The notes under the pieces are model-generated. The model saw only the letters and a list, made by a program, of their open reading frames with translations. It was not told the DNA's origin and searched no databases. A DNA stretch of 64,000 bases from Solimonas thermocellulolyticum (GTDB lineage Bacteria > Pseudomonadota > Gammaproteobacteria > Nevskiales > Nevskiaceae): positions 310,001 to 374,000 of the forward strand of contig NZ_JBEPIJ010000001.1 in NCBI RefSeq assembly GCF_040327995.1. The letters run 5' to 3'. Position numbers and translations under genes: made by a program. This document shows, one piece after another, positions 18,424 through 26,594 of the stretch (position 1 is the stretch's first letter; every line of letters begins with the position of its first letter).

Positions 18424-19655
18424 CAGATCGCCCCCCGGCAGTCGACGTGCCGGCCGTGTTCGACGTCGTAGCGGAACAGCTCGCGCATGAGCAGCTCGGC
18501 GCCGCGCATGCCGAGGACCTCGCTGATCGACATCACGCGCCGCTCGCCGCCTTTGAGCCGGCTGACGTGCACCATCAACTGGATCGCCGAGGCGATCTGG
18601 CCGCGGAAGGTGATCTCGCTGCCGGTATAGCCGGCGAAACCAGCGAGCAGTTCGAGCCGGTGCACGGCGTCGCGCGGGGAGTTGGCGTGCAGGGTGGTCA
18701 TCGAACCGTCGTGGCCGGTGTTCATCGCCTGCAGCATGTCGAGCACCTCGTCGCCGCGCACCTCGCCGACGATGATGCGATCGGGACGCATGCGCAGCGC
18801 GTTGCGCACCAGATCGCGCGCACTGACCGCACGCTCGCCTTCGAGATTCGGCGGCCGCGTCTCCAGGCGCACCACGTGGCCGTGGTTCAGGCGCAGCTCG
18901 GCGGCGTCCTCGACGGTGATGACGCGCTCGTCCGGCGGGATCCACTGCGACAGCAGGTTGAGGAAGGTGGTCTTGCCCGAGCCGGTACCACCGACCACGA
19001 TCAGATTGGTGCGCTTGTCGACGCGCTCCTTCAGGTACTCCAGCTCGGCCTCGCTGAGCGTGCCGTAGCGCAGCAGATCGTCGGCCGACAGCGGCTGCTT
19101 GCGGAACTTGCGGATCGAAAGGCACGGCCCATCGAGCGCGATCGGCGGGATGATGGCGTTGACGCGCGAACCGTCCGGCAGGCGCGCATCGACCATCGGC
19201 GTCGATTCGTCGACGCGGCGACCGATCGGCGCGAGGATGCGCTGGATCACGCGCACCACGTGGGCGTCGTTGAAGAAACGCACCGGGGCGCTGTAGAGCC
19301 GACCGTCGCGCTCCACGAAGACGTTGTTGGGGCCGTTGACGACGATGTCGTTGACGCTGTCGTCGTCGATCAACGACTGGATCGGACCATAGCCCATCAG
19401 CTCGTCGCGCGCATCGCGCGCCAGCGCCTCGGACTCGCGCTGGTTGACCGGCAGGCGCTGCTCGACGACGTAGCGCCGCATCTGTTCGGCGACGAAGCGT
19501 TCGATCTTGAGCGCGTCCCAGCGGTCGATGTCGAGATCGCGCTCCTCGATCTGCTGGATCAGATGCCGGTGGAAGCTGTTCTTGAGCTGCTGGTACTGCT
19601 CGGACAGCCGAAAGCGCGTGATCTGCGGATCGGTCGCTGGCGTCGGCGCGTTCAC
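18423..19655 (-). CDS. tadA: Tad pilus secretion ATPase TadA (CpaF family)
   Basis: A 410-residue type II/IV secretion ATPase that powers Flp pilus assembly and retraction. Walker A GGTGSGKTT is at residues 222-230; other family motifs include MVDARLPDGSRVNAIIPP, the Asp/Glu-rich VEDAAELRL, GEVRGDEVLDMLQAMNTGH (Walker B region) and the His box STLHANSP. It lies 12 bases downstream of tadZ. Confidence 0.95.
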   Translation of the reverse strand: MNAPTPATDPQITRFRLSEQYQQLKNSFHRHLIQQIEERDLDIDRWDALKIERFVAEQMRRYVVEQRLPVNQRESEALARDARDELMGYGPIQSLIDDDSVNDIVVNGPNNVFVERDGRLYSAPVRFFNDAHVVRVIQRILAPIGRRVDESTPMVDARLPDGSRVNAIIPPIALDGPCLSIRKFRKQPLSADDLLRYGTLSEAELEYLKERVDKRTNLIVVGGTGSGKTTFLNLLSQWIPPDERVITVEDAAELRLNHGHVVRLETRPPNLEGERAVSARDLVRNALRMRPDRIIVGEVRGDEVLDMLQAMNTGHDGSMTTLHANSPRDAVHRLELLAGFAGYTGSEITFRGQIASAIQLMVHVSRLKGGERRVMSISEVLGMRGAELLMRELFRYDVEHGRHVDCRGAI

Positions 19656-19667
19656 GGCGCGTCCTCG

Positions 19668-20858
19668 TTACCCGAACAAGCGGCCGAGCAGCCCCGAACG
19701 CTCCGGCGCCACGCGCGCCTGGCCGCCGACGAGGGCGGCGGCGAGCCGGCGCACGTCGAGCGCGAAGGGGTCCTTGGGGGCAAGGGTGAACATCGGCTCG
19801 CCGGCGTTCATCGCCTGGATGCGCGCACTGCCGTTGCTCGCCGACAGCGTGCCGAGCAGCGGCAGATCGAGGATCTCGGCGAGATTCTCGGGCTCAAGAC
19901 CGATACGTCGGCGGTAGTAGTCGACCACCAGCGCGGTGCGGTCCAGCGGGCAGTCTTCCAGGCGCAGCGCGCGCAGCAGGTACTTGCTGTGCCGCGACTT
20001 CATGATCGACTGATCGGTCAACAACAGGGAGCGGTCGGCCTGGGTGACGAGGCCGGCGATGGTCTGCAGCGGCAAGTGGCCGTCGAAGGCGACGACGACG
20101 CAACCGAACAGGCCGCGCACGACCTGCAGCAGCTTGATGAACTCCTCGAAGTTGGCCTGCGGACGGCCGACCAGGTCCTCGGGCAGGCTCAGTAGGTACA
20201 GACCGCTGGGGTGTTTCGAGAACGCGGTGTCGATCAGCGTCTGGTCGCAGCGGTAGACATCGTTGATCGCGTCCAGCACGCTGTACGACTGGTTGATGTT
20301 GAGGAAGATCGCGGCGGCGCCGGCGGGCGTGGCCATGTCGATCAGCAGCACCGGTTCGCTGCGCGGCAGAAGATCGACCGTGGCCAGCGCCAGATGCTCG
20401 GCGACGAAGGCGATCGCATCGGTCGGATGGGCGGCGAACAGACCGAACAAGCGCCCCTGCTTCTGCGCCGCGCGCGCCGCCGGCGCTGCGCGCCGCAGCA
20501 GCTTGGACAGCAGTGCGGCGACGTCACCCTCGTCGCGCCGTAGCACCAAAAAGTCGCGGGCACCGGCGCGCATGGCCGCGAGCACGATGTCCGGATTGCT
20601 GTCAGCGCCGAGGCCGGCGATCGGCAGGTCCGGCATGCGCTCGGCGAGACGTTCCATCATGCTGATGCGCGCGTCGAGATTGCCGGCCTCGAACTGGAAG
20701 AACGCGACGTCGACGCGCCCCATCATCTGCACACGCTCGATCAGATCCTCGGCGTCGAGCGGCCGCACCAGCGAGAACTCCGCACCCTGCCCGGCGGCGT
20801 TCTCCAGCCAGCTCAGATACACGGGATCGTCGGCGACGACGACGGCCTGCGTTTTCAT
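19668..20858 (-). CDS. tadZ: TadZ/CpaE-like localisation protein with degraded P-loop
   Basis: 396 residues. An atypical receiver-like N-terminal domain (about 1-125) precedes a MinD/ParA-like domain (about 135-385). TadZ localises the Tad machine at the cell pole. The fold of the second half is recognisable from VLLIDMATPAG, LLLTDQSIMKSRHSKYLLRAL and ALVVDYYRR, but where a deviant Walker A (KGGxGxT) should stand the sequence reads LFAAHPTDAIAF with no Lys or Gly-rich loop. ATP binding is thus doubtful. The position just before tadA is the expected one. Confidence 0.82.
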   Translation of the reverse strand: MKTQAVVVADDPVYLSWLENAAGQGAEFSLVRPLDAEDLIERVQMMGRVDVAFFQFEAGNLDARISMMERLAERMPDLPIAGLGADSNPDIVLAAMRAGARDFLVLRRDEGDVAALLSKLLRRAAPAARAAQKQGRLFGLFAAHPTDAIAFVAEHLALATVDLLPRSEPVLLIDMATPAGAAAIFLNINQSYSVLDAINDVYRCDQTLIDTAFSKHPSGLYLLSLPEDLVGRPQANFEEFIKLLQVVRGLFGCVVVAFDGHLPLQTIAGLVTQADRSLLLTDQSIMKSRHSKYLLRALRLEDCPLDRTALVVDYYRRRIGLEPENLAEILDLPLLGTLSASNGSARIQAMNAGEPMFTLAPKDPFALDVRRLAAALVGGQARVAPERSGLLGRLFG

Positions 20859-20922
20859 GATGCGCTCGTCCGATGTTCGACTCGGGCGGATTCTATGGCC
20901 TTTGCCACGCGCACCGGAGGTT

Positions 20923-22371
20923 TCAGCGCGAAAAGCCGCTATCGAACTCGCCGCGCTCGAGGAAGATCGTCTGCGCCGCGCTCGGCGCGTAGCGGTCGTA
21001 CTCGGACCCCGGCAGCTTCGGCAGCCGCGCGCCCTTGGCCAGCGGGCGCACCAGGCGCGGTGTCACCACCATGATCAGCTCACGGTCCTCGCGTTTGAGG
21101 TCGTTGGACTTGAAAAACGCGCCGAGCACCGGAATGTCACCCAGCCACGGCACCTTGTTGACGTTGTCGGCGAGGTTGCTGCTGACCAAACCGGAGATCA
21201 CGAAGGTCTCGCCGTCGCCGAGCTCGATCGTGGTCTCGGTACGCCGCACCGACAGCGCCGGCACGGCGACGCCACCGATCTGGATACCGGCCGAGAAATC
21301 GAGATCGCTGACCTCGGGTGCGACCTTCATCGCGATACGGTTGCGCGCCAGCACCGTCGGCGAGATCGCCAGACGCACGCCAAATTCCTTGTACTGGATC
21401 GAGATGCCGCCGGCGCTGGCACCGCCCTGGCTCACCGGCACCGGGAACTCGCCGCCGGCCAGATACGTCGCCGTCTGGCCGCTCATGGCCAGCAGGCTCG
21501 GCTCGGCGAGCACGCGCACCAAGCCCTTGCTTTCGAGCAGGCTGATGATGCCGAGCAGACCGCGGCCCGGATCGGCGAGCACCAGGTTGAAAGCGTTCTG
21601 CAGCGGTAGGTTCTGCAGGAATTCGATGCCGGCCGCACTCCCCGTGCCGAGTTCGACCCCAGACAAGCTGCCGGGCGCGAACAGGCCGCCGGAGTCGCCG
21701 CCGCTGGCCTTGGAGGCGTTGAGGCCGTAGCGACGCATCGTGCTGCGGCCGATCTCGGCGATCTTGACCGTGGTCATCACCTGCGTTTCGAGTTCGACGC
21801 CGCTGCTGTCGGTGAGCTGGCCGGCCTCGGCGAGCTGCCCGGCCTGGACCGCGCGCCGGTGCGCGAGCAGGTTGGGCAGCGTACCCGACAGACTACGTCC
21901 CTGATCGATCGTCGCCCCGGCGAGCTGCGGATCCGGCCGCGCGCGCGGCGACGGATCGACCACAGCGCCGACGCGCACGCGATACTCCTTGGGCTGCGGC
22001 GCGCCGCGCGTCCACACGTGCAGGCTGGTGATGCCCAGGCCATTGCCGGTGATCAACAGCTCGCGGCGGTTGACCACGGTCACATCGGCGATCGCCGGAT
22101 TGCCGACCGCGACGCGGCTGACATCGCCGGCGGCGCGGTGCAGACGCTGGGTGCCGAGCTCGACCATCAGCACCGTCGGCTCGGCGCTCGCCGGCAGTGC
22201 GGCACACAACAAGAGCACCGTCATGGCGAGCAACCGCAGGCATGTCCCGAGCGTCGTCGAGGGGTGACGAAGCAACCCAATGACGCTCGCGGCCCGGGAG
22301 CTGCCCGGGATCGCCGCCACCGCGGCGCGGCCTCGCGATGACGCTGGGTTCTGCACTGGTGCACCGTTCAT
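20923..22371 (-). CDS. cpaC: Tad secretin RcpA/CpaC
   Basis: The outer-membrane channel of the Flp pilus. BON/N0-like and secretin N-domain blocks (VNRRELLITGNGLGITSLHVW) are followed by the secretin core (GLLGIISLLESKGLVRVLAEPSLLAMSG, GGEFPVPVSQ, VVSSNLADNVNKVPWLGDIPVLGAFF). The ATG at 22371, 10 bases after the cpaB stop, gives 482 residues but leads with about 50 residues that look like read-through of a repeat element. The ATG at 22224 starts directly at the hydrophobic signal LLLCAALPASA (433 residues) but lacks a charged head. The true start is undecided. Confidence 0.85.
   Translation of the reverse strand: MNGAPVQNPASSRGRAAVAAIPGSSRAASVIGLLRHPSTTLGTCLRLLAMTVLLLCAALPASAEPTVLMVELGTQRLHRAAGDVSRVAVGNPAIADVTVVNRRELLITGNGLGITSLHVWTRGAPQPKEYRVRVGAVVDPSPRARPDPQLAGATIDQGRSLSGTLPNLLAHRRAVQAGQLAEAGQLTDSSGVELETQVMTTVKIAEIGRSTMRRYGLNASKASGGDSGGLFAPGSLSGVELGTGSAAGIEFLQNLPLQNAFNLVLADPGRGLLGIISLLESKGLVRVLAEPSLLAMSGQTATYLAGGEFPVPVSQGGASAGGISIQYKEFGVRLAISPTVLARNRIAMKVAPEVSDLDFSAGIQIGGVAVPALSVRRTETTIELGDGETFVISGLVSSNLADNVNKVPWLGDIPVLGAFFKSNDLKREDRELIMVVTPRLVRPLAKGARLPKLPGSEYDRYAPSAAQTIFLERGEFDSGFSR
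22216..22345. repeat. REP-like repeat within the secretin leader
   Basis: The stretch holds GTCATGGCGAGC, GTGACGAAGCAACCCA, ATGACGCTCGCG and CTCGCGATGACGCTGGG, related blocks in alternating orientation, plus two CCCGGG palindromes. This composition resembles the dispersed intergenic repeats built on GTCATTGCGAG and GACGAAGCAA found in many proteobacteria. It falls between the cpaB stop and the secretin signal sequence and stays open in the secretin frame. Confidence 0.5.
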
Positions 22372-22381
22372 GGTCTGGGCC

Positions 22382-23254
22382 TTAGTGGGTCGTGACGACT
22401 TCACGCTTTGCGCCACGCAGGATTTCGACCTGCGGCCGCGGCTGGGCCTGCCGGGCGCGCTGCAGCCGTGCCAGCTCGGCGAGGCCGATGGCCTTGTCCG
22501 GCGCGCGCTCGGCGGTCCTCGTCGGGTCGCTCTGCCCGACGGGCGGCATCGGCGCCCCCGCCACGAGAGGCGCCTGGCTATGCAGGGCCAGGCGCAGCTC
22601 GCCGAGACTCGCGCCGAGCATCAGCTTGGTGGTCTGGTCCTCGGGCACCGCCAGCACCGCGGTGCGCTGCCGCGAGCGCTGACCGGCGTCGTCCCGCACG
22701 CCCTCGGGCCGGTCGATGATGCGCTCCTCGTAGGCCAGCACGCGCGCGGCTTCGAGCAGCACGCGTGACTGCGGCTGATCCAGCCCGGTGCCGCCACGCA
22801 GATAGAGCAGCACATCGACGATGTCACCGGGGCGCACGAAACCGCCGACGGCGACCACGTCGTTGATCTCGACCGACACCGCCTGATGGCCCGGTGGAAT
22901 GATGCGGGCGAGCACATTGCCTTCCTTGAAGTAGCGCTGCGTCACCGGCGCGCCGGCGTCGATGTCGACCAGCGGCACCTTGCCGACGACGTCGTCGATG
23001 CTGCCGTATGGATCGGCCGGCACCACCGACACCGGCACCAGGGCCACGGCGTCGCGCGCGATCGGCTGGTAGGCGGCCAGCGGCTTGAGCGCGACGACGG
23101 CGAGCGTCTGCTGAACCTGCTGCTGCGTCACCTGCTGCTGCGCCTGCTGCACCTGCGCGGCGTAGTCGCGGCTGATCTTGAAGCCGACGAAAGCCAACAC
23201 GACGGCCAGCAGGACGGCGACCACCGCAACGACCTTGAGCGTGGTGCTGCTCAT
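22382..23254 (-). CDS. cpaB: Flp pilus assembly protein CpaB/RcpC
   Basis: 290 residues from the ATG at 23254, chosen because GGAG lies nine bases upstream; an in-frame TTG at 23269 would add five residues and is less likely. An N-terminal membrane helix (about 8-28) is followed by a Gln-rich coiled stretch (AAQVQQAQQQVTQQQVQQ), then an SAF domain around residues 55-125 (LAAYQPIARDAVALVPVS, GAPVTQRYF) and the RcpC-type C-domain. CpaB acts in the periplasm and may bind peptidoglycan or stabilise the secretin. Confidence 0.88.
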   Translation of the reverse strand: MSSTTLKVVAVVAVLLAVVLAFVGFKISRDYAAQVQQAQQQVTQQQVQQTLAVVALKPLAAYQPIARDAVALVPVSVVPADPYGSIDDVVGKVPLVDIDAGAPVTQRYFKEGNVLARIIPPGHQAVSVEINDVVAVGGFVRPGDIVDVLLYLRGGTGLDQPQSRVLLEAARVLAYEERIIDRPEGVRDDAGQRSRQRTAVLAVPEDQTTKLMLGASLGELRLALHSQAPLVAGAPMPPVGQSDPTRTAERAPDKAIGLAELARLQRARQAQPRPQVEILRGAKREVVTTH

Positions 23255-23297
23255 GTTCTCATTCTCCAACTCCCCAGGACACGGCGCATCCGCACAC

Positions 23298-23807
23298 CTA
23301 GATACGCACGACCGCGGTCGCGGTCAGCGTATCCGGCAGCGGTGGCACAGTGCCGACAATATAGAGGTTCAGCACCGGGAACAGGCTGCTCGGATTGGCC
23401 AGATCGAAGCGCAGCGTCACGCGCAGCGCGTCGCCGTCGACGGGGCAATCGGGCGTGCCTGCGGGGCACAAGCTCACCTCGACGCGCTCGCCGGCCGTGC
23501 CGACGACGCGCGCACGCTGCGATACCGGTAGCCAAGACAGCGCCGAGACGGCTGTGGCGCGCACCACCGCCTGCTGCCTCGTGAACGCATCATCGATCGC
23601 CGGATCGACCGCAACGGCGGCCTCGGCAGCCTCCTGCGCAGCATAGACGATGGATTGCTTGAGAACGTAGATGTAGGCGTAAACGATGACGCCGTAGACC
23701 AAGAGGAACAGGATCGGAAAGACGAAGGCGAACTCGACGACGGCGGCGCCGGACTGTCGCCAGTGCGTACCCCACCTTCGTGCCACTGCGCGTCCTGCAG
23801 TCATCAC
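23298..23807 (-). CDS. tadE: TadE-like minor pseudopilin
   Basis: 169 residues. The N-terminal block SGAAVVEFAFVFPILFLLVYGVIVYAYIY, about residues 19-47, is the TadE signature and carries the Glu that follows the prepilin peptidase cleavage site. The remaining periplasmic part contains a cysteine pair (LCPAGTPDCP). TadE is processed by the Tad prepilin peptidase and is needed for pilus biogenesis. Two start ATGs lie at 23807 and 23804. Confidence 0.85.
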   Translation of the reverse strand: MMTAGRAVARRWGTHWRQSGAAVVEFAFVFPILFLLVYGVIVYAYIYVLKQSIVYAAQEAAEAAVAVDPAIDDAFTRQQAVVRATAVSALSWLPVSQRARVVGTAGERVEVSLCPAGTPDCPVDGDALRVTLRFDLANPSSLFPVLNLYIVGTVPPLPDTLTATAVVRI

Positions 23808-23839
23808 GTCACCCCTTTAACAGACCCCTGCGGCGAGCG

Positions 23840-24271
23840 TTATGCCGTCCACAACGGGCCCACCCACAGACGCACGACGAAGCCTGCCGACAAGGCCGCC
23901 GCCGCAGGCAACCGGTGGGACGGGCCGAACGACAGGCTCGCGATCGCCGCCATCGCGCCGAGTGCCACCGCCGCGATCCACATCGCCTCGACCGCGGCCA
24001 GCCCGCCGAGCAGAAAGCCAATGCAGCCGGCGAGCTTCACGTCTCCGGCGCCGAGTTTCTTGACCAGATACCCCGGCAGCCAGATCAGCACGCCGATCGC
24101 CGCCCCGGCCAGACTACCGAGCCAGCCGACGCCGGCGATGCCCTGCCCCTGATGCAGCAACAGGCCGGCGCCGGCCAGGGCAGCCACCACCAGGCTCCAG
24201 TTCGGGATCCGCCTTGTGCGCAGATCCCAGACCGAGATGGCGACTGCCCATGCCACGAACAGCCCCGTCAC
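23840..24271 (-). CDS. tadV: A24 prepilin peptidase TadV/CpaA
   Basis: 143 residues of mostly membrane helices. It is an aspartic prepilin peptidase that trims Flp and the TadE-like pseudopilins. The two catalytic aspartates are visible: one in WDLRTRRIPN after the first helix and one in GAGDVKL. It lacks the N-terminal methylase domain of PilD, as expected for TadV. It follows flp by 18 bases. Confidence 0.88.
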   Translation of the reverse strand: MTGLFVAWAVAISVWDLRTRRIPNWSLVVAALAGAGLLLHQGQGIAGVGWLGSLAGAAIGVLIWLPGYLVKKLGAGDVKLAGCIGFLLGGLAAVEAMWIAAVALGAMAAIASLSFGPSHRLPAAAALSAGFVVRLWVGPLWTA

Positions 24272-24289
24272 GACGGGCGATCGATAGCC

Positions 24290-24490
24290 TTACGGCGTGG
24301 CGCTCGCAGTGGCGGCCCCAACCGCGGTGACGACCGCATTGAACACGTCCGTCAACCCACCGCCGACGGCGAGCAGCACGACAATGAGCGCCACTGCGAT
24401 CAGGCCCACGATCAGGCCGTACTCGACCGCGCTCGCCCCTTCTTCGTCCTTGAAAAAGGTTTTCAGATATTCCGTGTAGACCTTCAACAT
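24290..24490 (-). CDS. flp: Flp-type major pilin
   Basis: A 66-residue prepilin with a short charged leader ending EEG, cleavage predicted between Gly18 and Ala19, and the mature start ASAVEYGLIVGLIAVALIVV with Glu at +5 and the Tyr of Flp pilins. The mature pilin of about 48 residues is typical. It is the first gene of the operon and has a good ribosome site (AGGAGC, eight bases before ATG). Only one flp copy is present. Confidence 0.93.
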   Translation of the reverse strand: MLKVYTEYLKTFFKDEEGASAVEYGLIVGLIAVALIVVLLAVGGGLTDVFNAVVTAVGAATASATP

Positions 24491-24537
24491 GGCGTGCTCC
24501 TGTGCTTTCGTACCGGCCGTGCGCGGGCCGTGGGCAT

Positions 24538-24566
24538 ACTATGAAAGCCGTTCCAAAGAGCGTCAA
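24538..24566 (-). promoter_or_regulatory. sigma70-type promoter of the Tad operon
   Basis: On the minus strand TTGACG (24566-24561) and CATAGT (24543-24538) are separated by 17 bases, leaving a leader of about 40 bases to the flp ATG. Five of six and four of six bases match the consensus, respectively. It is the only promoter-like pair seen ahead of the twelve pilus genes and the GGDEF gene. Confidence 0.55.
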
Positions 24567-24675
24567 AGCTGGCGAGGCGATGGTTTTCTACCGTTCATCG
24601 GCTCTGTATCGCGACCACTCCGGGCTGAATCGGCGCCGCTCATCCTCACCGCGCGTCGGCTGCTAGTCTGGTTTC

Positions 24676-25488
24676 ATGTCCACCTACGTCATCGGCGACA
24701 TTCAGGGCTGCCGCGACGCGCTGTTGCGCCTGCTCGAGCGCTGCCGTTTCGACCCGGCGGCCGACCGCCTGATCTGCGCCGGCGACCTGGTCGCGCGCGG
24801 ACCGGATTCGCTCGGCACGCTGCGCTTCGTCCATGGTCTGGGCACGGCGGCCACCGCGGTGCTCGGCAATCACGACCTGCATTTGCTGGCACTGGCCCAG
24901 GGCTTCGGCCGGGCGCGCGACGGTCTCGACACGGTGGTCGCGGCCGACGACGCCGAGACGCTGCTCGAGTGGCTCTCGACGCGGCCGCTGGCGCTGCACC
25001 ACGCCGCCACCGACACCCTGATCGTCCACGCCGGCGTGGCGCCGCAGTGGACGGTGGCCCAGACCTTGGCCCTGGCCGGCGAGGCGCAGGCGGTGTTCGC
25101 CGACCGCGAGCGACGGCGCGCGTTTCTGCCGCGCATGTACGGTGATGCGCCAGCGCGCTGGCGAGACGATCTGACCGGCGACGATCGCCTGCGCTGCATC
25201 GTCAATGTGCTCACACGCGCGCGCTACTGCAGCGCGCAGGGCGACTTCGAGTTCGCGGAAAAAGGCTCACCCGGCGCCCAGGCGGGCGATCTGATGCCGT
25301 GGTTCGAGGTGCCCGAGCGGCGCAGCGCGGGCACGCGCATCGTTTTCGGCCACTGGTCGACGCTCGGACGGATCCACTGGCCGCAGGCAAACGTCTGGGG
25401 ACTGGACACCGGCTGCGTCTGGGGCGGCGCGCTGAGCGCGCTACGGCTCGAAGATCTGCATCTGCTCGAGGTCCCCTGCGCGGGCTGA
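24676..25488 (+). CDS. apaH: symmetrical bis(5'-nucleosyl)-tetraphosphatase ApaH
   Basis: 270 residues. It hydrolyses Ap4A to two ADP and can also decap Np4-capped RNA. The calcineurin-like phosphoesterase motifs are complete: GDIQGC, GDLVARGPDS, GNHDLHLL and VHAGV, then HWSTLG near the end. The family's usual length is about 270-280 residues. Normally apaG lies upstream and rsmA beyond it; here the Tad operon is divergent from apaH, so it must have its own promoter in the 185-base gap. Confidence 0.94.
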   Translation: MSTYVIGDIQGCRDALLRLLERCRFDPAADRLICAGDLVARGPDSLGTLRFVHGLGTAATAVLGNHDLHLLALAQGFGRARDGLDTVVAADDAETLLEWLSTRPLALHHAATDTLIVHAGVAPQWTVAQTLALAGEAQAVFADRERRRAFLPRMYGDAPARWRDDLTGDDRLRCIVNVLTRARYCSAQGDFEFAEKGSPGAQAGDLMPWFEVPERRSAGTRIVFGHWSTLGRIHWPQANVWGLDTGCVWGGALSALRLEDLHLLEVPCAG

Positions 25489-25711
25489 AATCCCACGCCC
25501 GGCCGCGGGTATCGGGGTCAACATGCGCCATTTTCCGACAGCGGCGCCGGCGAGCGGCCGCCACAATAGCGGCTCGTCGCTTTTTCGCGGGGGAAATCTT
25601 CAGCGTGAATCGCCGCGCCCAGTGCCGCCGAGAACCGGTCTGTGCCGCCGGTGGCCGAGGCGCGCCGCGCGCGCAGTGTCCGCGCCCCGACCCATCCCGC
25701 CAGCGCATGAC

Positions 25712-26527
25712 ATGAGCCACGACCTCGTCTACATCGTCCTGGATAGCTGCCGTTTCGACAGCTATCTGCGCGCAAAACGTCCCAACATGGACCGCATCGG
25801 CGCCGGCGAGCGCCGTTATGCCTACGCCTCCTGGACCTCGCCCTCGCACTACACCTATTTGATGGGGATGATCCCCCACGACAGTCCCAAGGGCGTGTTC
25901 GCCTCCGAGGTCTACAAGAAGGACTTCGTCAAATGGGTCGACCGCCTCGGCATCGAGGGCCTCGCGTTCAAGAGCTTCGTGCCGCAACTGTCGCTACCCA
26001 AGGTACTGCAGGACCACGGCTATCGCACCGTGGCGCGCGTGTCGATGCCGGTGCTGAACCCAAGCTCGCACCTGAACCGGCATTTCGACGACTACAAGCT
26101 GATGACCAATCACAACGATTTCGCCGGCATGGTCGACGAGATCGAGTTCTACGACGACGAGTCGCAGTTCTTCTTCCTGAACCTGGGCGAGACCCACTAC
26201 CCGTACATGCTCGAACCCGGCAGCCTGCCGCACATCTCCGGCGTGCACGGCGTGTTCAAGCGCATGGACGACGAACTCGGCCGCGAGACCGAAGGCCGCT
26301 TCTTCGACGACGAGCAGATGAAGGCGCTGCACGCACAACAAATCCAGTGTGTCGAATACGTCGACGGCGTGCTCGACGCCCTGATCAGCAAGGCGCCGGC
26401 GCACACGCACTTCATCATCACCGCCGATCACGGCGAGTGCTTCGGCGAGGGCGGCTACTTCGGCCACGGCCCGATCGTGCATGACAAGGTCCTGGAAGTC
26501 CCGTTCATCGAAGGCAAGAAACGTTGA
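25712..26527 (+). CDS. alkaline-phosphatase-superfamily (sulfatase-like) enzyme at the head of the lipid synthase locus
   Basis: 271 residues from the ATG at 25712. The metal-binding start LVYIVLDSCRFDSYL, a nucleophile region with WTSPSHYTYLMG, LGETHYPYM in the middle and the C-terminal metal motif TADHGECFGEGGYFGHGP place it in the alkaline phosphatase/sulfatase/phosphodiesterase superfamily. It has no signal peptide, so it acts in the cytoplasm. It lacks the CxPSR formylglycine motif, so it is not a classic sulfatase. The stop lies 67 bases before the synthase start, suggesting a role in handling a phosphorylated lipid or headgroup, which is inference. The 223 bases between apaH and this gene show no clear feature. 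Confidence 0.75.
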   Translation: MSHDLVYIVLDSCRFDSYLRAKRPNMDRIGAGERRYAYASWTSPSHYTYLMGMIPHDSPKGVFASEVYKKDFVKWVDRLGIEGLAFKSFVPQLSLPKVLQDHGYRTVARVSMPVLNPSSHLNRHFDDYKLMTNHNDFAGMVDEIEFYDDESQFFFLNLGETHYPYMLEPGSLPHISGVHGVFKRMDDELGRETEGRFFDDEQMKALHAQQIQCVEYVDGVLDALISKAPAHTHFIITADHGECFGEGGYFGHGPIVHDKVLEVPFIEGKKR

Positions 26528-26594
26528 GTCCAAGGATGCGAATCGGATCGCCGCCGGATCCGGGAAGAACCGGCGCGAGGCAGGGAGTGCTGAC

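Noticed and set aside
24491..24675. A short apaG gene between flp and apaH
   Set aside because: No frame in the 185-base gap is long enough or resembles ApaG; the interval holds the flp promoter and apaH leader.
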